From assembly GCF_030116705.1 (NCBI RefSeq), contig NZ_JAOTIK010000001.1, positions 6,352,501 through 6,416,500 of the forward strand: DNA of 64,000 nucleotides. The letters are read 5' to 3'. Numbering within the stretch: the first letter of the stretch is position 1; every line of letters starts with the position of its first letter. Position numbers and translations under genes: made by a program. This DNA comes from Streptomyces sp. ML-6. Its GTDB lineage: Bacteria > Actinomycetota > Actinomycetes > Streptomycetales > Streptomycetaceae. Under the pieces are notes generated by a model that was not told the origin of the DNA, made no database searches, and saw nothing but the letters and a program-made list of their open reading frames with translations. Positions 20,070 to 29,347 of this stretch are shown piece after piece.

Positions 20070-21179
20070 ATGCGGAGAAGAGGACCGGACTCCGCGAGCA
20101 GCGCCCGCGCCTCCGCCCCGCCGTCCGGGCGCCACCGGGTCTCCGGGACGCCGCGCGGTCGCTGGATGACGCTCGGCAAGGACGGCAGGCTCACGCTCTA
20201 CACCCGCACGGACGGCGGTCTGCTGCGCTGGACGCAGCGCGGTGCGGGCGGGGACCGGTGGGACGGGCCGGAGTTCATGCCGGTCGCGAACCTGACGGAC
20301 CTGACCGTCGTGCAGGGGGCCGACGCGTACGTGCACTTCCTCGGGCGGCGCGAGCGCCCTGGTGCCGACGGGCCGCGCGTGGACATCGTGCACGCCGTCC
20401 AGTACCAGACCGGTCGTCCCCTCACCGCGTGGCGCTCCCTCGGCAACTTCTACCGCGACCCGGAAACGGGCCGGAGGATCGGTGCGCCGGCCGGGGCCGT
20501 CGACGCGCAGGGGACCGTCTTCGTCTTCGTGCGCAACGCGGGCCACGGACTGCAGCTCCGCCGCGAGGGCAAGGGGGGCAGGTGGGAGGCCTGGCGGGAT
20601 CTCGAAGGGGCCGGGCTCGCCGCCGAACTCGTGGCGTCGGCGACGTCGGGCGGGCTCGTGGAGGTCTTCGCGCCCAGTGACCGCGGGGTGCAGCAGTGGG
20701 GCCAGGAGCGTCCGGACGGCCCGTTGCGGAGCCTGCCGCCCCTCCAGTTCCACGCGACGGCGGGAACCGTCACGGCGCTGGAGACGGCGCCGGACCGCCT
20801 CACCCACTACTGGGTCGACGCGAACACGGCGGGGGTCGTCGCCCATCGGGCGGGCGCCTGGCCGGTGCCGGTGGGCGGGGAGCCGGGGGACGGTGCCGTC
20901 GTGGCGCTGCGCGCCCCGCTGGACGGCTACGACTGCACGGTCCTCGCGCAGCGCGGGGCGGGCGGCACCCTGCTGATCGGGGTCTGCGGCACCGAGGGGG
21001 AGCAGCACGGCGTCTGGTGGTCGGACACCGCCGAGCAGTGCGTCGGCGACCCCGCCCTCGCCCTCGACGGGCACGGCCGCGTCGTCGTCGCGGTCTGCGG
21101 GCGGGACGGGGGCGTGTCCGTCGTCCGCCAGGAGACGGGGCCCGGGCTCACGCTCTCGCCGCACTGGAACCGGCTGTGA
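20070..21179 (+). CDS. Predicted beta-propeller protein (PLL-like)
   Basis: About 369 residues without a clear signal peptide. The sequence is built of repeated blades such as DGRLTLYTRTDGGLLRWTQ, GTVFVFVRNAGHGLQLR and GRVVVAVCGRDGGVSVVRQ. These Gly/Asp turns and aromatic strands are typical of PLL/tectonin-like lectin propellers. The C-terminal half of the PIG-L gene at 27301 has the same style of repeats, linking the two. A role in binding glycan is inferred. The start is uncertain: GTG 20058, TTG 20061 and ATG 20070 all follow GGAGAGGG, and spacing favours the last. Confidence 0.6.
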   Translation: MRRRGPDSASSARASAPPSGRHRVSGTPRGRWMTLGKDGRLTLYTRTDGGLLRWTQRGAGGDRWDGPEFMPVANLTDLTVVQGADAYVHFLGRRERPGADGPRVDIVHAVQYQTGRPLTAWRSLGNFYRDPETGRRIGAPAGAVDAQGTVFVFVRNAGHGLQLRREGKGGRWEAWRDLEGAGLAAELVASATSGGLVEVFAPSDRGVQQWGQERPDGPLRSLPPLQFHATAGTVTALETAPDRLTHYWVDANTAGVVAHRAGAWPVPVGGEPGDGAVVALRAPLDGYDCTVLAQRGAGGTLLIGVCGTEGEQHGVWWSDTAEQCVGDPALALDGHGRVVVAVCGRDGGVSVVRQETGPGLTLSPHWNRL

Positions 21180-21561
21180 CCCGATGAGGAGGCGCCCCGG
21201 ACGGCTTCCGGGGCGCGGGCGGCACCGGCGTGCGGCAACACCGGTGCGCCACCTGTGCGTTACCGGTGCGTCACCTCGATTCCATGTGACCTTCCCGTGA
21301 AGTTGTAAAAGGTTGTACGAGTGTTTGGTGGGATTCCTCACGACCATATGTCGTATATGTCCACCTTTTTGGTTGGACGTTGATCGGTTCTTTATGTGAA
21401 AGTTCTGTGACTTGCTCGTCGGTGAGCAGGGCGGACCCCCGGCGGGGCGGTCCGCATGGCGAATGACAGGTTTCGGTCTCATACCGCTCGATGTCCGGGC
21501 ACGAAGTGGTGTCCGGACGGGATAGGCGCTGGACCGCAGTGGCGTGGGTGGTGGATGCCTC
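21180..21561 (+). other. AT-enriched promoter region of the Stealth cluster
   Basis: This 382-base gap holds a terminator at 21192-21216 and then a strikingly A+T-rich stretch at about 21280-21420 for this genome. That stretch contains CATATGTCGTATATG-like partial symmetry near 21343 and two TGTGA/GTGAA elements near 21285. No gene is supported. It most likely carries the promoter and regulatory sites of the downstream glycan genes. Confidence 0.55.
21192..21216 (+). terminator. Hairpin terminator after the propeller gene
   Basis: GCGCCCCGGA (21192-21201) pairs perfectly with TCCGGGGCGC (21207-21216) with a five-base loop, 13 bases after the stop. Confidence 0.75.
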
Positions 21562-23418
21562 GTGGTCGGTTCCGACAATCCGGAGGCGGGATCGCTGGTC
21601 TCGGCCTACCGGTCCGTGGTGCCCGCGGGTGCGCGACGGGGCATCGTCCGCAAGGTGCCGCTGCCGCTGCGTTCCGCCGTCAAGTCCTCGCTCACCTCCG
21701 TCGAGGCCGTGCGGTCGGCGACCGTCGTCTGGGCGATGGGCGGCCGCCGCAAGGTGCCCCGGCACAGCGCCGCCGCCACGCACCGGGTGGTCCGGGTCAA
21801 GGGCCGGCACATGCGCGCCCTGCTCGTGGACGGCGCCACGGCGTGGGCGGCCCGCGCCCGCAACCTGCACATCCTCGTCTCCGCACTGGAGGCCGGGGGC
21901 ATCGAGTACTTCTGCGTCCGCGGCACCACGAAGGACGTACCCACGGTCGCGGTGCCCGCCGCGCTGCGCGAAGCGGCGGAGGAGATGCTCCAGATCGCCT
22001 TCGAACAGACCCCCGGCTACATCGGCACGGCCACCGCCGCGGAGTCGGACATGCGACCGGGCGAGGACGGCAGGTCCTGGCGCCAGCTGCGCAAGCACGA
22101 CGCCCTCCGGGTCGCCTGGTACGTCACCGACCCCACGCAGAGCCTCGTCTTCGGCGCCGACCAGGGATGCGACCTGGAGTTCTGGACGGAACGGGACGGC
22201 CAGTACGAGGCCCCCCGCCCCAACCGCGTGGTCGACCTGGTCCCCGCCGACACCCCCCGGCCGACCGCCCCGCAGGCCCTGTTCGCCCTGGTGCCCGGCG
22301 CCTACGCCACCGGCGTCACCCGCACCCTGCCGGAGTTCACCCAGCCCCTGCCGGACGACCACCTCTTCCCCATCGACGTCGTCTACACCTGGGTCGACGA
22401 CTCGGATCCGGTATGGGCCGCGGAACGGGACGCCGCCCGCTCCGGGCGCCCCGGCTCGCCCGCCCCGGCCCTGCACGCCCAGGCCGCCAACGACGCCCGG
22501 TTCACCAGCCGCGACGAACTGCGCTACTCGCTGCGCTCCCTGCACCAGTACGCGCCCTGGGTGCGCAACATCTACCTGGTCACCGCCGGCCAGGTGCCCG
22601 CCTGGCTCGACACCGACGTACCGGGCCTGCAGGTCGTCGACCACCACGAGATCTTCTCCGACCCCACGGCCCTGCCGACCTTCAACTCGCACGCCATCGA
22701 GAGCCAGCTGCACCGGATAGACGGGCTGTCCGAGCACTTCCTGTACCTCAACGACGACGTGTTCCTCGGCCGCCCGCTCACCCCCGGACACTTCTTCCAC
22801 GCCAACGGGCTGAGCAAGTTCTTCCAGTCCAAGGCGCTCGTGCCGACCGGCTCCTCGCTCCGGGACGACCTGCCGGTGAACGCCGCGGGCAAGAACAGCA
22901 GGGCCCTGATCGAGCGCTCCTTCGGCACCCGGATCGCGCAGAAGATGAAGCACACCCCGCACGCCCTGCGCCGCAGCGTCCTCGCCGACATCGAGTCGGT
23001 GTACGACGAGGAGCACCACCGCACCCAGCACTCGCGCTTCCGCTCACCCGACGACGTACCGATCACCTCGTCCCTGCACCACTACTACGGCTTCCACACC
23101 GGCCGCGCGACCGTCGGCAACCTGCGCTACGTCTACGTGGACCTCGCCGCCGAACAGGCCCAGCACCGCCTGAACTCGCTGCTCGCCCGCCGCGACTTCG
23201 ACACGTTCTGCCTCAACGACACGGTCGTGCACCCCGACCCCGAGGCGCAGGACCGCATGGTCCGGTCGTTCCTGGAGAGCTACTTCCCCGTCCCCAGCCG
23301 GTACGAGCTGCCCGACGGGATCACCGGCCCCACCCGGCTCAACGATCGCCGCGTCCTGCCCCTGGGCCTGGACGCGGTTCCCACCCACCACGGTCCCGCC
23401 GACGGAGCCCCCCGATGA
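21562..23418 (+). CDS. Stealth-family sugar-phosphotransferase
   Basis: About 618 residues. The C-terminal half carries all four Stealth regions: CR1 IDVVYTWVDDSDP near residue 271, CR2 RDELRYSLRSLHQYAPWVRNI near 317, CR3 FNSHAIESQLHRIDGLSEHF and NDDVF near 374-400, and CR4 LHHYYGFHTGR near 505. Stealth proteins transfer hexose-1-phosphate from a nucleotide sugar, as in bacterial capsules and the lysosomal GlcNAc-1-phosphotransferase. The N-terminal 250 residues are unassigned. GTG 21562 is chosen over GTG 21544 because GGTGG/GGA lies just upstream; this is uncertain. Its stop overlaps the next gene's ATG. A 64-bp block is identical to the second Stealth gene. Confidence 0.9.
   Translation: MVGSDNPEAGSLVSAYRSVVPAGARRGIVRKVPLPLRSAVKSSLTSVEAVRSATVVWAMGGRRKVPRHSAAATHRVVRVKGRHMRALLVDGATAWAARARNLHILVSALEAGGIEYFCVRGTTKDVPTVAVPAALREAAEEMLQIAFEQTPGYIGTATAAESDMRPGEDGRSWRQLRKHDALRVAWYVTDPTQSLVFGADQGCDLEFWTERDGQYEAPRPNRVVDLVPADTPRPTAPQALFALVPGAYATGVTRTLPEFTQPLPDDHLFPIDVVYTWVDDSDPVWAAERDAARSGRPGSPAPALHAQAANDARFTSRDELRYSLRSLHQYAPWVRNIYLVTAGQVPAWLDTDVPGLQVVDHHEIFSDPTALPTFNSHAIESQLHRIDGLSEHFLYLNDDVFLGRPLTPGHFFHANGLSKFFQSKALVPTGSSLRDDLPVNAAGKNSRALIERSFGTRIAQKMKHTPHALRRSVLADIESVYDEEHHRTQHSRFRSPDDVPITSSLHHYYGFHTGRATVGNLRYVYVDLAAEQAQHRLNSLLARRDFDTFCLNDTVVHPDPEAQDRMVRSFLESYFPVPSRYELPDGITGPTRLNDRRVLPLGLDAVPTHHGPADGAPR
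22683..22746 (+). repeat. 64-bp block identical to 26555-26618
   Basis: The CR3-coding block of the first Stealth gene is identical base for base, over 64 positions, to 26555-26618 in the GT4-Stealth fusion, including a rare ATA isoleucine codon. After one mismatch another 17 bases match. The rest of the two genes is much more diverged. Confidence 0.95.
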
Positions 23419-24359
23419 AACGCCGACGACCTCTGCGCGCCCTGCGCCGCAGGACGCGCCGTCAGACCACCCGCGTCCGATCCGTCCTGCTGCGCCGGTT
23501 CTTCCTGCCCCGGCGCAAGGGCCGGGCGGCCGTACTCCGCTACGCCGCCGTGCTCGACGGGCAGACCGTCAACCTGCACGCCCGGATGCCGCACTGGGTC
23601 CGGCCGGACGAGGACGCCCGGATCGAGCTGAGGCGCCGGGGCCGCCGGCTCGCCACGGCCGCCAGGGTCTACACCGACCACGACGGAAGCGTCGCGATGG
23701 ACGCCGCGATCCTCCTCGGGCAGGACGTGAACGGCCTGCCCCTGACCCCCGGCCGCTGGAAGATCCGGCTGCGCCTGTCCCGGGGACTGCGCCGCCGCAC
23801 GCTGCCCCTGCTCCTCGTGGACCTCCCCGTGCCGTACGGCGGCCCCACGCGGCCCATGGAGGCGTCCGCGGCGACCGGGGCCCGCTACCGGCTGGGCCGC
23901 AGCGTCACCGGAAACGCCCGGGTGACGTTCAGCCCGTCCCAGCCCTCGGTGGAGGTCGTACGGGTGCACGTGACCCACAGCCAGGCCGAGGTCGCCTTCC
24001 GCGTGGTCGGGGGCGAGGAGCCCGAGGCCCCCCGGGTCGAGTTCGTCGCCTCCGGACGCCGCCTGAAGGCCGAGGCCGCCCGGCTGGACGAGGGGCTGTG
24101 GCAGGTGTCCGCACCCCTGCACCTCATGGCGCCGCGCCGCGACCGCGCCGAGCAGTGGGACCTGGTCCTGTGCTCGGACAACCTGCGCGACATGCGCCTG
24201 GGACGGCGCCTGCACGACGTCCGCAACCCCGGCCGGGTCTTCGCCGTCCGGCAGACCACCGTGACACCGGTCGGCGGATCCCCCATGCTCGTACTGCCCC
24301 GCTACACGCCCGCGGGTAACTTCCGCATCCAGTGCAGCCCGATGACGGAAGCCGCGTAA
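23415..24359 (+). CDS. Unknown protein of the Stealth cluster
   Basis: A 314-residue protein with a very basic start (MKRRRPLRALRRRTRRQTTR). It then seems to be built of two beta-rich repeats: LRYAAVLDGQTVNLHARM and, later, VEVVRVHVTHSQAEVAFRV. This suggests two immunoglobulin-like or similar sandwich domains. There is no membrane helix and I recognise no catalytic motif. The ATG overlaps the preceding Stealth stop (ATGA), and the next gene starts nine bases after its end, so it is tightly coupled to two glycosyl/phospho-transferases. An accessory or scaffolding role in polymer assembly is inference only. Confidence 0.75.
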   Translation: MKRRRPLRALRRRTRRQTTRVRSVLLRRFFLPRRKGRAAVLRYAAVLDGQTVNLHARMPHWVRPDEDARIELRRRGRRLATAARVYTDHDGSVAMDAAILLGQDVNGLPLTPGRWKIRLRLSRGLRRRTLPLLLVDLPVPYGGPTRPMEASAATGARYRLGRSVTGNARVTFSPSQPSVEVVRVHVTHSQAEVAFRVVGGEEPEAPRVEFVASGRRLKAEAARLDEGLWQVSAPLHLMAPRRDRAEQWDLVLCSDNLRDMRLGRRLHDVRNPGRVFAVRQTTVTPVGGSPMLVLPRYTPAGNFRIQCSPMTEAA

Positions 24360-24368
24360 CCGCACACC

Positions 24369-27242
24369 ATGAAGATCACCTTTCTCCTGCTCACCGCGGA
24401 CGCCGTCGGAGGCACCGAACGAGCGGTGTTCAACCAGGCCGCCGAACTCGTGGGCAACCACGACGTCCGCGTGCTGAGCATCCTCAAGACCCAGCCGCAG
24501 CTGTTCTTCCCGATCGACGAGCGCATCCGCGTCGACTACCTGATCGACCGGACCGGCCCCGCCCCCGTCCCGATCCGCCGCACCGGCCTGGCCGCCGAGG
24601 CATGGGCCCAGGTGGCCGACCGGCCGAGCGCCCTGGTGGACCCTTCCTGGGAAGCGGCGTTCAACCGGCTGACCGACCTGGAACTGGAGTACGCCCTCCA
24701 GCACACCGACACGGACCTGCTGATCACCACCACACCGGCGCTCATGGCCCTGGCGGTCCAGCTGGCGCCCCCGCACGTGATGACGCTCCACCAGGAGCAC
24801 CGCGTCTCCGAACTGCGCGGCCCCAGCGCCGAACCGCTGCTGCGCTACGCCTCCCGCCTGGACGCGCTCGCCGTGCTCAGCAACCGCACGCGCGACTGGT
24901 TCGCCGAGACCCTCGGCCACAGCGCACCGCGCATCGACGTCGTCCCCAACGCCCTGCCGCGCGGATTCCGGCCCCGCTCCACCCTGGAGACCCGCACCGT
25001 CGTCATCGCCGGCCGCCTGGTCGGCGAGAAGCAGATCGACCACGCCATCACGATCTGGGACACCGTGGTCCGCCGACACCCCACGTGGACCCTGCGCGTC
25101 TTCGGCGACGGACCGCTCTCCGGCGCCCTGCGGCGGCAGATCGACGTGCTCGGCCTGCACGACAGCGTCCAGCTCAACGGCAACTCCCCCCACCTGGCCG
25201 AGGAATGGGCCAAGGCCAGCATCGCCCTCATGACCTCCCGCAACGAGGCCTTCCCCCTGGTACTGACCGAGGCCCAGGCCGCCGGCGTGCCCGTGGTCTC
25301 CTACGACTGCCCCAACGGCCCGCGCGAGGTCATCCTGGACGGGCGGACCGGCATCCTCGTCCCGGCGAACGACACCGACGCCGCGGCCCGGGCACTCATC
25401 CGGCTCATCGAGGACGCCCCCCTGCGCCACGACATGGGCCGCGCGGCCGCCGAGTCGGTCTCCCGGCTCGCCCCGCCCGTGGTGACCGCGATGTGGGAGA
25501 ACGTCTTCGCCGAGCTGGCAAACGAGCGGGCGTCGGGGCAGCGCGAGGCTCGCAAGGCGGAGCGGCAGGCCCTGCACTCCCTGATGAGCGGCCAGGAGGG
25601 AATCCTCCGCCCGGCCGCCCCCGCCCCCGCCACCTCCGTCGACACCAAGGAACAGCGGGCCCTGGAGGAACGGCTGCTCCGCTCCGACCGCGGTCTCGTG
25701 CGCGACGGCGGACAACTGTGCCGCCGGCTGGGGAGCGAATCCCCCTGGGACGTGGTCCAGAACAACCTGGCCCTGGTCGCCACGGCCCTGGAGCACGCAC
25801 AGATCCCGTACTTCGTCACCCGGGACACCAACGTCCGGCACGCGGTCGCCGTCCACACCTCCAACCGGGAGGCCGTGCTCAAGGCGCTCACCGCCGCGCA
25901 CGGCGGCAGCGCGGTCTACGTGGCGCTGCTCAACGAACGCCAGAGCCCCACCGCCACCGTCCTCGCCGCCTTCGCCGAGAAGTACGCCCGGACCGCCTGC
26001 CCGGCCGTGCGCGTCTACCAGAACGCCGTCACACCCGCCCGCACCCTCCGCCTCGCCGGCGTCTACGGCTGCACCATCAACTTCTGGGAGGAGGACGCGG
26101 AGGACCCGTACATGATGGTCTCCCCGGTCCGCACCGTGGTGGGCGACCGGGTCCCCACCCGGACCATGCAGATGCACGAGACCGTGCTCGGCGGACGCGC
26201 CTACCCCACCATCGAGCCGTACGCCCACCCCGTCCACGGGGACATCGGCTTCCCCGTCGACGCCGTGTACACCTGGGTCAACGGCGGTGACATCTCCTGG
26301 CTGGAGCGGAAGAACGCGGTGATGCACGCCCTCGGCATGCAGACCGAGGACTCCGCGAGCAGCGCCGCCCGCTTCCGCAACCGGGACGAGCTGCGCTACT
26401 CGCTGCGCTCCATCGACATGTACACCCCGTGGATCCGCACCATCTACCTGGTCACCGACCAACAGGTGCCGGAATGGCTCGATCTGAGCCACCCCCGGGT
26501 CAGGGTGGTCGACCACCGGGAGATCTTCGCCGACCCGTCGGTGCTGCCGACGTACAACTCGCACGCCATCGAGAGCCAGCTGCACCGGATAGACGGGCTG
26601 TCCGAGCACTTCCTGTACTTCAACGACGACGTGTTCATCGGCCGGGTGCTCCAGCCGGGCATGTTCTTCCACAGCAACGGCGTCGCCAAGCACTTCATGT
26701 CCCCGACGACCGTGCCCATGGGACCGGCCACCACCGGCGACGAGTTCAACGTCAGCGCGGCCAAGAACAACCGCGCCCTGATAGCCGACACCTTCGGACA
26801 GGTTCTCGCCCACTCGTTCCTGCACGCACCGCACCCGCTGCGGCGCAGCGTCCTCGCGGACATCGAACGCCACTACCCGGACGCGGTCGCGGCGACCGCC
26901 GCCAGCCGCTTCCGCAGCCACTCCGACCTCGCGATCGCCTCGTCGCTGCACCACTACTTCGGCTTCCACACCCAGCGCTCGGCCCCGGGCAGCATCAACT
27001 GCGGTTTCGTCAACGTGGGACTGAGCGAGCACAAGCAGCGGCTCTCCCGCCTCCAGCTCAACCGCCCGCACGACGTCTTCTGCCTGAACGACTACCACGA
27101 CGGCGATGTCACCGAGGACGAGCAGGACGCCGTCCTGGCGGCCTTCCTGCCCTCGTACTTCCCGGTGGCCAGCCAGTTCGAGGCGGGTTCCCCGCGCAAC
27201 CAGCGCTTCCACGCCGGACAACTGCCGCAGTGGCCGCTGTGA
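24369..27242 (+). CDS. GT4 glycosyltransferase fused to a Stealth phosphotransferase
   Basis: A 957-residue bifunctional protein. Residues 1-390 are a GT4 (GT-B) glycosyltransferase, with TADAVGGTERAVFNQA at the N-terminus, VIAGRLVGEKQ near 213, and the EX7E motif in NEAFPLVLTEAQAAGVP near 295. A linker of about 100 residues follows. The C-terminal part is Stealth: CR1 VDAVYTWVNGG near 630, CR2 RDELRYSLRSIDMYTPW near 672, CR3 NSHAIESQLHRIDGLSEHF near 729 and CR4 LHHYFGFHTQR near 860. One chain could thus add a sugar and then a sugar-phosphate, matching a repeat unit of the type hexose-hexose-phosphate. CR1 has Asn-Gly-Gly-Asp where the paralogue has Asp-Asp-Ser-Asp. Confidence 0.9.
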   Translation: MKITFLLLTADAVGGTERAVFNQAAELVGNHDVRVLSILKTQPQLFFPIDERIRVDYLIDRTGPAPVPIRRTGLAAEAWAQVADRPSALVDPSWEAAFNRLTDLELEYALQHTDTDLLITTTPALMALAVQLAPPHVMTLHQEHRVSELRGPSAEPLLRYASRLDALAVLSNRTRDWFAETLGHSAPRIDVVPNALPRGFRPRSTLETRTVVIAGRLVGEKQIDHAITIWDTVVRRHPTWTLRVFGDGPLSGALRRQIDVLGLHDSVQLNGNSPHLAEEWAKASIALMTSRNEAFPLVLTEAQAAGVPVVSYDCPNGPREVILDGRTGILVPANDTDAAARALIRLIEDAPLRHDMGRAAAESVSRLAPPVVTAMWENVFAELANERASGQREARKAERQALHSLMSGQEGILRPAAPAPATSVDTKEQRALEERLLRSDRGLVRDGGQLCRRLGSESPWDVVQNNLALVATALEHAQIPYFVTRDTNVRHAVAVHTSNREAVLKALTAAHGGSAVYVALLNERQSPTATVLAAFAEKYARTACPAVRVYQNAVTPARTLRLAGVYGCTINFWEEDAEDPYMMVSPVRTVVGDRVPTRTMQMHETVLGGRAYPTIEPYAHPVHGDIGFPVDAVYTWVNGGDISWLERKNAVMHALGMQTEDSASSAARFRNRDELRYSLRSIDMYTPWIRTIYLVTDQQVPEWLDLSHPRVRVVDHREIFADPSVLPTYNSHAIESQLHRIDGLSEHFLYFNDDVFIGRVLQPGMFFHSNGVAKHFMSPTTVPMGPATTGDEFNVSAAKNNRALIADTFGQVLAHSFLHAPHPLRRSVLADIERHYPDAVAATAASRFRSHSDLAIASSLHHYFGFHTQRSAPGSINCGFVNVGLSEHKQRLSRLQLNRPHDVFCLNDYHDGDVTEDEQDAVLAAFLPSYFPVASQFEAGSPRNQRFHAGQLPQWPL
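26555..26618 (+). repeat. 64-bp block identical to 22683-22746
   Basis: Second copy of the shared CR3 block, in the same orientation about 3.9 kb downstream. Recent gene conversion is more likely than selection on protein alone, because synonymous positions also agree. Confidence 0.95.
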
Positions 27243-27300
27243 GCACCTCCCGCGCCGTCCGCCGTTCGCCCGCCGTGCCCGATCGGAGCATCCACCGCCC

Positions 27301-29304
27301 ATGACCCAGCCCGCCGGGGCGAACACCACCTCGCTGTTCCAGGTGTTCGCCCACGCCGACGACGACCTCTACTTCGTCAACCCCGACCTGTACCGGCTGC
27401 TGACCGCGGGCCACCGCGTCACCAGCGTCTACCTCACCGCCGGTGAGGCCGACGGGCGCAACGTGGACACCCGCGACCCGCTGCGGGACCAGGCCCCGGT
27501 CGACTTCGCCGGATACATGGAGGCACGCCAGAACGGCCTGTGCGCCGCCTACGCCACCATGGTCCTCGGCGACCGGGAGGCCCCCTGGACCCGGGAGCCG
27601 GTCGAACTCGTCCCCGGCGTGGCCGCGGAGCGGTTCTACCTGGAACAGGCACCGCACGTGCAGCTCTTCTTCCTGGGCCTGCGGATGGCGGACGCCGCGC
27701 ACGGCTTCCCCGCGGATCAGCCGCAGGCCCGGCTGACCAGCCTGTGGGACGGCCGCGCCGCCCGCCAGCCCACCCTGCTGGCCGCCGGGTCCGAGCTGCA
27801 CCGGCCGCAGGCCCTGGGCCGCGAGGACGTCATCACCGCCCTCGTGCAACTGCTCTCCTACGCGCAGCCCACGGCGCTGTGGACCATGGACCCCGATCCG
27901 CTGCACGAGTCGTACGACGAGGCACGCGGCATCACCTCCAGCGACCACGCCGACCACACCGCCACCGCCCAGTTCGCCCGCGAGGCGCTCCGCCGCCACC
28001 TGCGCGCCGGAGGCCGCCCGCCGCTGGTCGAGCACTTCACCGGCTACGGCAACAAGAGCTGGCCGAGCAATCTGAGCGAACGCTCCCACGCGCTGAAGAA
28101 GTCCCTGGTCGACGTGTACGCGGGGGCCGACGGCCACGCCTGCGCCCACCGCCACTGCGGCGACCTCCAGCTCGGCGACGGCGCCGACATCCGCCGCTAC
28201 GGCTGGAGCACCCGCAGCCGCTACCCGCAGGGCACCCGGTGGCTGCACCGGCAGGCCGACGGCCGGCTCGCCGCCTACGCGGTCCTCGGCGACCAGGCCG
28301 CGGTGTGGACGGAGACCGAAGCCGGCGCCGGACGCTTCGAGGGACCGCTCCTGCTGCCCGGCGGCGACCTCCTGCCGTACCTCGACGTCGCCCCCGACCG
28401 CACCGGCGGCGTCCACCTGGTCGGGCTGCGCCGTCTCCAGGGCGCCGAGGGCCGGGCCGACGTCGAAGTGGTGCGCATGTGGCGCCAGGCGCACACCGGC
28501 TCCGTGCTGCCCTGGGAGTCCCTCGGCAACCCCGACGAGGCCACCCGCGACTGGCGGCGCTGCCGCGAGGTCGGGGTGCCCGCGGCGGTGGTGGACCCGG
28601 CCGGCCACCTCCACGTCTTCGTGCGGAACTTCTCGGTGGGCGTCAGCACGCGGCGCGAGACGCCGGAGGGGTTCACCGCCTGGGAGGCGCTCGGCGGGCG
28701 CTGGATGCAGGACTCCCTGACCACCGTGCTGCGCTCCACGGGCCGCATCGACATGTACGCCACGAACCGCACCGGCGGGGTGCGGTGGCGGCAGGAAGCC
28801 GTGTACGGGCCGTTCAAGCTGGAGGACCAGCTGGTCACCGGCGTCCCGGAGAGCTGGCGGCCGGCCTCCGGCCTCACCCCCGTGCAGGTGGGCCGCAACC
28901 GCATGGCGCTGTTCTACCGGGAGGAGGACTCCGGGGCGGTGATGTGCCACCGGCAGCGCCCCAACGGAACGTGGGAACAGCGGGTGGAACGGCTCAGCGA
29001 CGACGGCGGCACCGGGGCGGTCGCCGCGCTCCGGCTGCTCGCACCCGACCACGACCTCCTGGTCCTCGCCCGCAGGGACGAGCGGAGCAGGCCCGCGGTG
29101 ACCGTGCTGTCCGCGGACGGCCACGACGCGGCGCGGCCCGACTGGGCACGCCACGAGATCCAGATGGCCGGGGCCCCGGCCATCGCCGCCGACGCCCGCG
29201 GCCGGGCGGTCGTCGCCGCCCTCGGCACGGACGGCCGGCTGCACTGGGCACGGCAGGAAGAAGCCCGGCCGGGCGCCGCCCTCGGCCCCTGGCAGGCGTG
29301 CTGA
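27301..29304 (+). CDS. PIG-L family deacetylase with C-terminal beta-propeller
   Basis: A 667-residue two-part protein. Residues 10-260 are a PIG-L/LmbE-type zinc N-deacetylase. The AHPDDE motif is present as AHADDD, with His18 and Asp21 as likely zinc ligands and Asp20 as base, and the distal histidine motif reads SSDHADHT near residue 220. Residues 280-667 show propeller blades such as GHLHVFVRNFSVGVSTRR and GRIDMYATNRTGGVRWRQ, like the protein at 20070. Family members remove N-acetyl groups from GlcNAc conjugates (MshB, PIG-L). Beside Stealth genes it may de-N-acetylate an amino sugar in the polymer. No signal peptide is seen, so it probably acts in the cytosol. Confidence 0.85.
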   Translation: MTQPAGANTTSLFQVFAHADDDLYFVNPDLYRLLTAGHRVTSVYLTAGEADGRNVDTRDPLRDQAPVDFAGYMEARQNGLCAAYATMVLGDREAPWTREPVELVPGVAAERFYLEQAPHVQLFFLGLRMADAAHGFPADQPQARLTSLWDGRAARQPTLLAAGSELHRPQALGREDVITALVQLLSYAQPTALWTMDPDPLHESYDEARGITSSDHADHTATAQFAREALRRHLRAGGRPPLVEHFTGYGNKSWPSNLSERSHALKKSLVDVYAGADGHACAHRHCGDLQLGDGADIRRYGWSTRSRYPQGTRWLHRQADGRLAAYAVLGDQAAVWTETEAGAGRFEGPLLLPGGDLLPYLDVAPDRTGGVHLVGLRRLQGAEGRADVEVVRMWRQAHTGSVLPWESLGNPDEATRDWRRCREVGVPAAVVDPAGHLHVFVRNFSVGVSTRRETPEGFTAWEALGGRWMQDSLTTVLRSTGRIDMYATNRTGGVRWRQEAVYGPFKLEDQLVTGVPESWRPASGLTPVQVGRNRMALFYREEDSGAVMCHRQRPNGTWEQRVERLSDDGGTGAVAALRLLAPDHDLLVLARRDERSRPAVTVLSADGHDAARPDWARHEIQMAGAPAIAADARGRAVVAALGTDGRLHWARQEEARPGAALGPWQAC

Positions 29305-29347
29305 CCCCCGAGCCGGGGCCACGCGACAACGGAGACGAGAAGAAGAC

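Noticed and set aside
23280..27329. 1349-codon minus-strand frame opposite the Stealth genes
   Set aside because: Low-complexity Gly/Val/Asp/Arg text; the plus strand carries well-defined domains with overlapping starts and stops.
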